This document shows, in pieces, positions 26,050 to 29,323 of a DNA stretch of 29,323 bases. This DNA comes from Bacteroidales bacterium (lineage in GTDB: Bacteria; Bacteroidota; Bacteroidia; Bacteroidales; UBA932). The stretch is from assembly GCA_017461285.1 (NCBI GenBank), contig JAFTYS010000090.1:1-29323 (forward strand), read 5' to 3'. Both the position numbers and the translations under genes were made by a program. Under the pieces are notes generated by a model that made no database searches, was not told the origin of the DNA, and was given only the letters and a program-made list of their open reading frames with translations. How positions within the stretch are numbered: the stretch's first letter is position 1; every line of letters starts with the position of its first letter.

Positions 26050-27084
26050 ATGGCAAATATTGACTGGAGCAAACTCACATTTTCCTACACTAAGACAAAC
26101 ACTATCCTCACCACCACTTTCAAGGACGGCGAATGGTCTCCTGTAGAGAGCACAACTGACGACTATATGAAGGTAAGCACCTTCTGCGGTGCCTTCCACT
26201 ATGCCATCGAGTGCTTCGAAGGTCTAAAGGCGTTCAGAGGCAAGGATGGCAGGATCAGACTGTTCAGACCGGAGGAAAACGCGAAGCGACTGATCAGGTC
26301 TGCAAAATACCTGGGAATCGAAGCTCCGTCAGTGGAGATGTTCGTAGACATGTGCAAGAGGGCGGTTCTCGAGAACATCGACTACCTTCCTCCATACGAA
26401 GAGGCAGGTGCGTCCCTCTACCTTCGCCCTACCCTCATCGGTACAAACCCTCAGCTCGGCGTGCAGTCGTCTAAGGAAAGTACATTCATGATGCTGTGCT
26501 CGCCTGTAGGCGCATACGTCGGAGGAGCTCTTGACGCTGTGGATGTCGTAATCGCAAGAAACTATGACAGAGCCGCTCCTAACGGATCTGGAGCATTCAA
26601 GGTGGGCGGAAACTACGCGTGCTCGCTTTATTCTCTGAATGTGGCTCACGAACTGGGATACAAGGCTGTCCTTTATCTGGACCCTGCAACAAAGACCTAC
26701 ATCGACGAGTTCAACTCATCGAACTTCTTCGCGATCAAGGGCAACACCTACATCACCCCTAAGTCTGATTCCATCCTTCCTTCGATTACCAACATGTCTC
26801 TTGAGACAGTTGCGGCACACCTCGGAATGGAGGTCGAGAGAAGGCCGGTACGCGTAGAAGAGCTCAGCACATTCGAAGAGGTCGGAGAATGCGGAACAGC
26901 AGTTGTGATCACTCCTGTCCACAAACTCGTTGACAAGCCTTTCCTCGAGTCAGACGAGGAGACCGTATACACTTACGGCGACGGCCAGTGCGGTCCTAAG
27001 TCCCTCAAGCTCTACAACTACATCAAGGCCATCCAGCGAGGCGAGACCGAAGACGTCTTCGGCTGGATTGTCTTTGTCGACTGA
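26050..27084 (+). CDS. ilvE: Branched-chain amino acid aminotransferase
   Basis: This 344-aa fold-type IV PLP aminotransferase of the larger, eukaryote-like BCAT type moves amino groups between glutamate and Ile, Leu or Val. K184 in GSGAFKVGGNYACS is the PLP lysine. Other family marks are FHYAIECFEGLKAFRG (about 51-66), ASLYLRPTLIGTNP and YIDEFNSSNFF. It forms a two-gene unit with ilvA under the upstream -7 box. Transcription probably ends in the outer stem of the nested repeat that starts 10 nt after the stop. Confidence 0.96.
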   Translation: MANIDWSKLTFSYTKTNTILTTTFKDGEWSPVESTTDDYMKVSTFCGAFHYAIECFEGLKAFRGKDGRIRLFRPEENAKRLIRSAKYLGIEAPSVEMFVDMCKRAVLENIDYLPPYEEAGASLYLRPTLIGTNPQLGVQSSKESTFMMLCSPVGAYVGGALDAVDVVIARNYDRAAPNGSGAFKVGGNYACSLYSLNVAHELGYKAVLYLDPATKTYIDEFNSSNFFAIKGNTYITPKSDSILPSITNMSLETVAAHLGMEVERRPVRVEELSTFEEVGECGTAVVITPVHKLVDKPFLESDEETVYTYGDGQCGPKSLKLYNYIKAIQRGETEDVFGWIVFVD

Positions 27085-27094
27085 TGTAACACAT

Positions 27095-27198
27095 AATAAT
27101 CCGACCCTGCTGTTGCAGGTGACATGCCACCCCCCTGGCAAGGGGGACGTCCTCAAAGAGGACAGGGGGTCACCGGAATACAGCAGGGTCGGATTATT
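27095..27198. repeat. Nested hairpin repeat, copy B, at the ilvE 3' end (probable terminator)
   Basis: Perfect 19-bp outer arms, AATAATCCGACCCTGCTGT at 27095-27113 and its complement at 27180-27198, enclose a core at 27118-27174. The core shares GTGACATGCCACCCCC and AGGGGGAC with copy A. Its second hairpin is GTCCTC-AAA-GAGGAC where A has GTCCAC-GAA-GTGGAC, so both sides of the stem changed together. The core ends pair as GGTGAC/GTCACC where A has GATGAC/GTCATC. The plus-strand 3' arm ends GGATTATTTAT, so the outer stem could terminate ilvA-ilvE transcription. Confidence 0.85.
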
Positions 27199-27491
27199 TA
27201 TACCCATAGCTCCCGACGGAAACCGGACTATATATGATTATCAATTAGTTATCGTATTTACAAGCGGAATTGCAAGCGGTAAAGGATAATTTTAAGCAAA
27301 ATCTGCATTTTGCATATTTCTATGCCTTTTTTCATTCAGCTTGGCCGGAATACTGAACGTAACATGTATGTTATGAGTGTTTGGCTAGCAACTTTACTTT
27401 CAACCTAGCTTGCACCCTTACATACAATTGTACTAGCAACTTTGACCTAAGCATTTATTGAAAAACTTCCAGCGGGCCACTTTTACATCAT
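27199..27491. other. AT-rich non-coding stretch between ilvE and the terminal island
   Basis: No gene is supported here. The sequence becomes AT-rich from about 27220, which I take as the edge of the island on the right. It contains an 11-bp direct repeat CTAGCAACTTT at 27385-27395 and 27433-27443, and a related CCTAGCTTGCA between them. A close pair ACAAGCGG/GCAAGCGG also occurs around 27260-27281. No integrase, tRNA or clear insertion-sequence end is visible. Confidence 0.5.
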
Positions 27492-28811
27492 CTAATCCTT
27501 CTTTAAATTTACTTTAATTCTAAATAGTAATAGTTTTAAGCTTCGTATTAACCACCAATATCTTTGCTTGACGATAAGTTTAAAGTGAGGCTTCTCGTGT
27601 CTTAGTTTACAATCAAAGTTCTCACACAATCCACCACATTTTGTGCATTGGTATTTTGCAATATATAAATTATACGCTTTAAGTACTATGTCTTGCAAAT
27701 CTTGAATCTCATCAATCAAACTATTCTTACCTGTTACTATATCAAGCAGTTTCCGAATATCTTCTTGCAGGAAATGATTGTTAGGTAAATTTATTAATTC
27801 CTCAATCTTTCCTATAAACATCTTTTGTTTCTTAAGTGCTTTTTTGCAGGCTATAAGTGAACGAATAATCAGCTTATAATCGGAATCAAAATTATCCAGA
27901 TTGATAATGCCGACAGTTTTTAAATTTTCGGTTTTTTGTATTATTTTTTCTTTGTGTTCACTGAGGTCTTTAATAGTTCTATTCCAATCGAATATTTCTG
28001 CTTTAAGAGCATTTACAGCGGTTTGTCCATATCTAAAACTGATTAATTGCTCATACGCTTGATTTTCATCAATTTTATTGAATGTATATAAATCAATAAT
28101 TCTATCAATTTCAAAAATACCTTTTTTGTTATTTGTGTATGTCTGAATTATACAAAATAGAACAATTACTATTAGGATAACCGCTACACTAAATTCAAAA
28201 GTTTCAAAATTGGGTTTGCTGATAAAAAGACTCTTGAATACAGTTGGGGAATGGAAAGAAATAATGCAAATAAGTATGTAATTGATAGCGGTTGCCGAGA
28301 GGTTTAACCATCTCTCTTTAAATGGATACATTTTTAATTCAGCAACCACAAATTTATTCCTAAGCAACGATATATATATTAGTGTTATCAATTTTAATAC
28401 AAATAAAACCAGCCAGCAATAATATAGGAAACAAGATATTTTGCATAGATATAACCAAATACAGATACTAAGGGAAAGTATCGCTTGAAGAACTATTGAT
28501 ATTATGGGAGCTTCATCTTTAATCGTGCGTATTCTTTCAGAAGAGAATAGTCTTGTTCGAGGTTTTATGATAATATATATGTATGAAATAATAAAGAGGA
28601 ATCCTAAAGAGACAATAATGCACGACTGATCCCAAATGACACTACTAGCTTTCTCTTTTAGTAGAGTGTACAGATATATGCAGAGTGTCACTAATGAACC
28701 GAGTTCTACCCATATATTTCGTCCGGATATTTGTGAAATTGCGTACTCTCTATCCCTCTCTGAATACAAGAAAGATAGGAATTCTGATTTTGTGTAATCG
28801 TTTGGTATCAT
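27492..28811 (-). CDS. Uncharacterised six-TM membrane protein with helical domain and C-terminal four-Cys motif
   Basis: I do not recognise this family. The frame opens at a TTG at 28832 inside the upstream gene. The ATG at 28811 gives 439 aa, 7 nt after the upstream stop. Six hydrophobic segments are visible at about 34-51, 63-82, 101-121, 125-148, 170-188 and 200-219. A soluble, Lys/Glu-rich helical region follows (about 225-380), and then C389-x2-C392-x3-C396-x4-C401, which could bind zinc. The tail is basic, with Trp and Leu that might touch the membrane. Base composition is far more AT-rich than the housekeeping genes, which suggests transfer. Close spacing with the nuclease-like gene suggests a joint function, possibly with the membrane protein as effector or anchor. 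Confidence 0.75.
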   Translation of the reverse strand: MIPNDYTKSEFLSFLYSERDREYAISQISGRNIWVELGSLVTLCIYLYTLLKEKASSVIWDQSCIIVSLGFLFIISYIYIIIKPRTRLFSSERIRTIKDEAPIISIVLQAILSLSICIWLYLCKISCFLYYCWLVLFVLKLITLIYISLLRNKFVVAELKMYPFKERWLNLSATAINYILICIISFHSPTVFKSLFISKPNFETFEFSVAVILIVIVLFCIIQTYTNNKKGIFEIDRIIDLYTFNKIDENQAYEQLISFRYGQTAVNALKAEIFDWNRTIKDLSEHKEKIIQKTENLKTVGIINLDNFDSDYKLIIRSLIACKKALKKQKMFIGKIEELINLPNNHFLQEDIRKLLDIVTGKNSLIDEIQDLQDIVLKAYNLYIAKYQCTKCGGLCENFDCKLRHEKPHFKLIVKQRYWWLIRSLKLLLFRIKVNLKKD

Positions 28812-28818
28812 ATCAGGC

Positions 28819-29323
28819 TTATTTAAAATCAAAGATTTGAACGGCTAACTGAATAACCTTATTAGGGTCCTGTGGTAGTCGAAACTTATAATTAGGCCAT
28901 TCGGAAGAATTGTTATTGTCTTGAGAAATATATGCTGAGTGTTTTGCAATACTATCTTTAATGGTATTGATAACAGTCGAAATAGATATCTGCTTAACAA
29001 ATATTAAGAGAGAAGTTTTACTATCTCTCCATGTTAAATAACTTAATAGCTGATCTATTGCTTCAAGGAAGGCCTTCTTGCCCTTCCAAATTTTACATTC
29101 TGCAATGAAGATGATAGAACCATTATGTTTAATCATAATGTCGGTCTTACCGTTATGGTTAAACGATTCTCCAGTAGTAGATAAAGAAGTAAAAGTTGCA
29201 TTTAATTGTGCAAGAAATAGTGCTCTAATACATTCCTCGTTCTGATTCCGAACAGTTTCAGGATACTGTTCCAAACTCCGTCCAATTCTTTGAATGGTAT
29301 CTAATATTTGATGATATGTTTCA
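28819..29323 (-). CDS. PD-(D/E)XK nuclease-like protein, C-terminal 167 residues (cut by window edge)
   Basis: The frame is open to the right edge, so the N-terminus is missing; a TTG at 29274 is not a necessary start. The visible part has a helix with ETVRNQNEECIRALFLAQLN, then GESFNHNGKTDIMIKHNGS, then IFIAECKIWKGKKAF, and EAIDQLLSYLTWRDSKTSLL. This gives Asp61 (29142-29140), Glu75 and Lys77 of the visible part (29100-29092): the D-x13-E-x-K signature of the restriction-endonuclease-like fold, with an upstream Glu52 and a downstream Gln. I recall the TD…AECKxWKG…QLLxYLTWRD pattern from a widespread but functionally unassigned family. The gene is AT-rich, and a membrane-protein gene follows directly. 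Nuclease activity is inferred from the motif only. Confidence 0.8.
   Translation of the reverse strand, partial: ETYHQILDTIQRIGRSLEQYPETVRNQNEECIRALFLAQLNATFTSLSTTGESFNHNGKTDIMIKHNGSIIFIAECKIWKGKKAFLEAIDQLLSYLTWRDSKTSLLIFVKQISISTVINTIKDSIAKHSAYISQDNNNSSEWPNYKFRLPQDPNKVIQLAVQIFDFK

Noticed and set aside
26930..27289. Plus-strand frame running across the ilvE end, repeat copy B and the AT-rich gap
   Set aside because: It is out of frame with ilvE, crosses a strong hairpin and has no family features.
27385..27443. CRISPR-like or attachment-site repeat
   Set aside because: Only two 11-bp copies occur, with no regular spacing, no cas gene, no integrase and no tRNA nearby.

Overview
The window looks like a chromosomal segment from a member of the Bacteroidales. 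An Alistipes/Rikenellaceae-type gut bacterium is my best guess, but I infer the genus and do not see it. The supporting signs are SPII lipoproteins with BACON, carboxypeptidase-regulatory-like and Fn3-like repeats; an Rnf cluster in the order BCDGEA with a linked RseC; candidate TAnnTTTG -7 promoter boxes in place of sigma70 -10 boxes; weak or absent Shine-Dalgarno sequences; and hairpin repeats of a kind common in this phylum. I saw no rRNA, tRNA, CRISPR array, transposase or integrase.

Region 1 (1-6.25 kb, minus strand) is a cassette of four lipoprotein genes transcribed toward the left edge. It holds a 1032-aa BACON/Fn3 repeat protein; two paralogues that share an N-terminal domain but end in an Fn3-like unit or a formylglycine-generating-enzyme-like (FGE/SUMF1) domain; and a truncated small lipoprotein. 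Region 2 (6.25-6.88 kb) holds a small TPR gene and two unrelated palindromic repeats.

Region 3 (6.88-18.68 kb, minus strand) is a nearly gapless 14-gene array. It runs from two M23 peptidases through a MerR regulator, a Nif3-like protein, a coiled-coil zinc-ribbon protein, DnaB, a DUF3108 protein and RseC to rnfBCDGEA. Its products span envelope remodelling, replication and ferredoxin:NAD+ ion pumping. The only gap above about 20 nt is between rnfC and rnfD, and it is filled by a nested palindromic repeat.

Region 4 (18.7-27.1 kb, plus strand) carries alaS, then an uninterrupted fusion of an LptF/LptG-type permease to methionyl-tRNA formyltransferase, then the thiamine pyrophosphokinase gene, and then ilvA and ilvE for branched-chain amino acid metabolism.

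Region 5 (27.2-29.3 kb, minus strand) is clearly more AT-rich. It holds a PD-(D/E)XK nuclease-like gene that is cut by the window edge, closely followed by a six-TM membrane protein with a C-terminal four-Cys motif. It looks like a small acquired island and a candidate uncharacterised defence or conflict module.

The most unusual features are three. First, a family of nested hairpin repeats (at least three clear copies and one divergent copy) sits inside long inverted arms that are unique to each site, always at gene 3' ends. Second, there is the LptF/G-Fmt fusion. Third, there is the terminal nuclease/membrane-protein pair.
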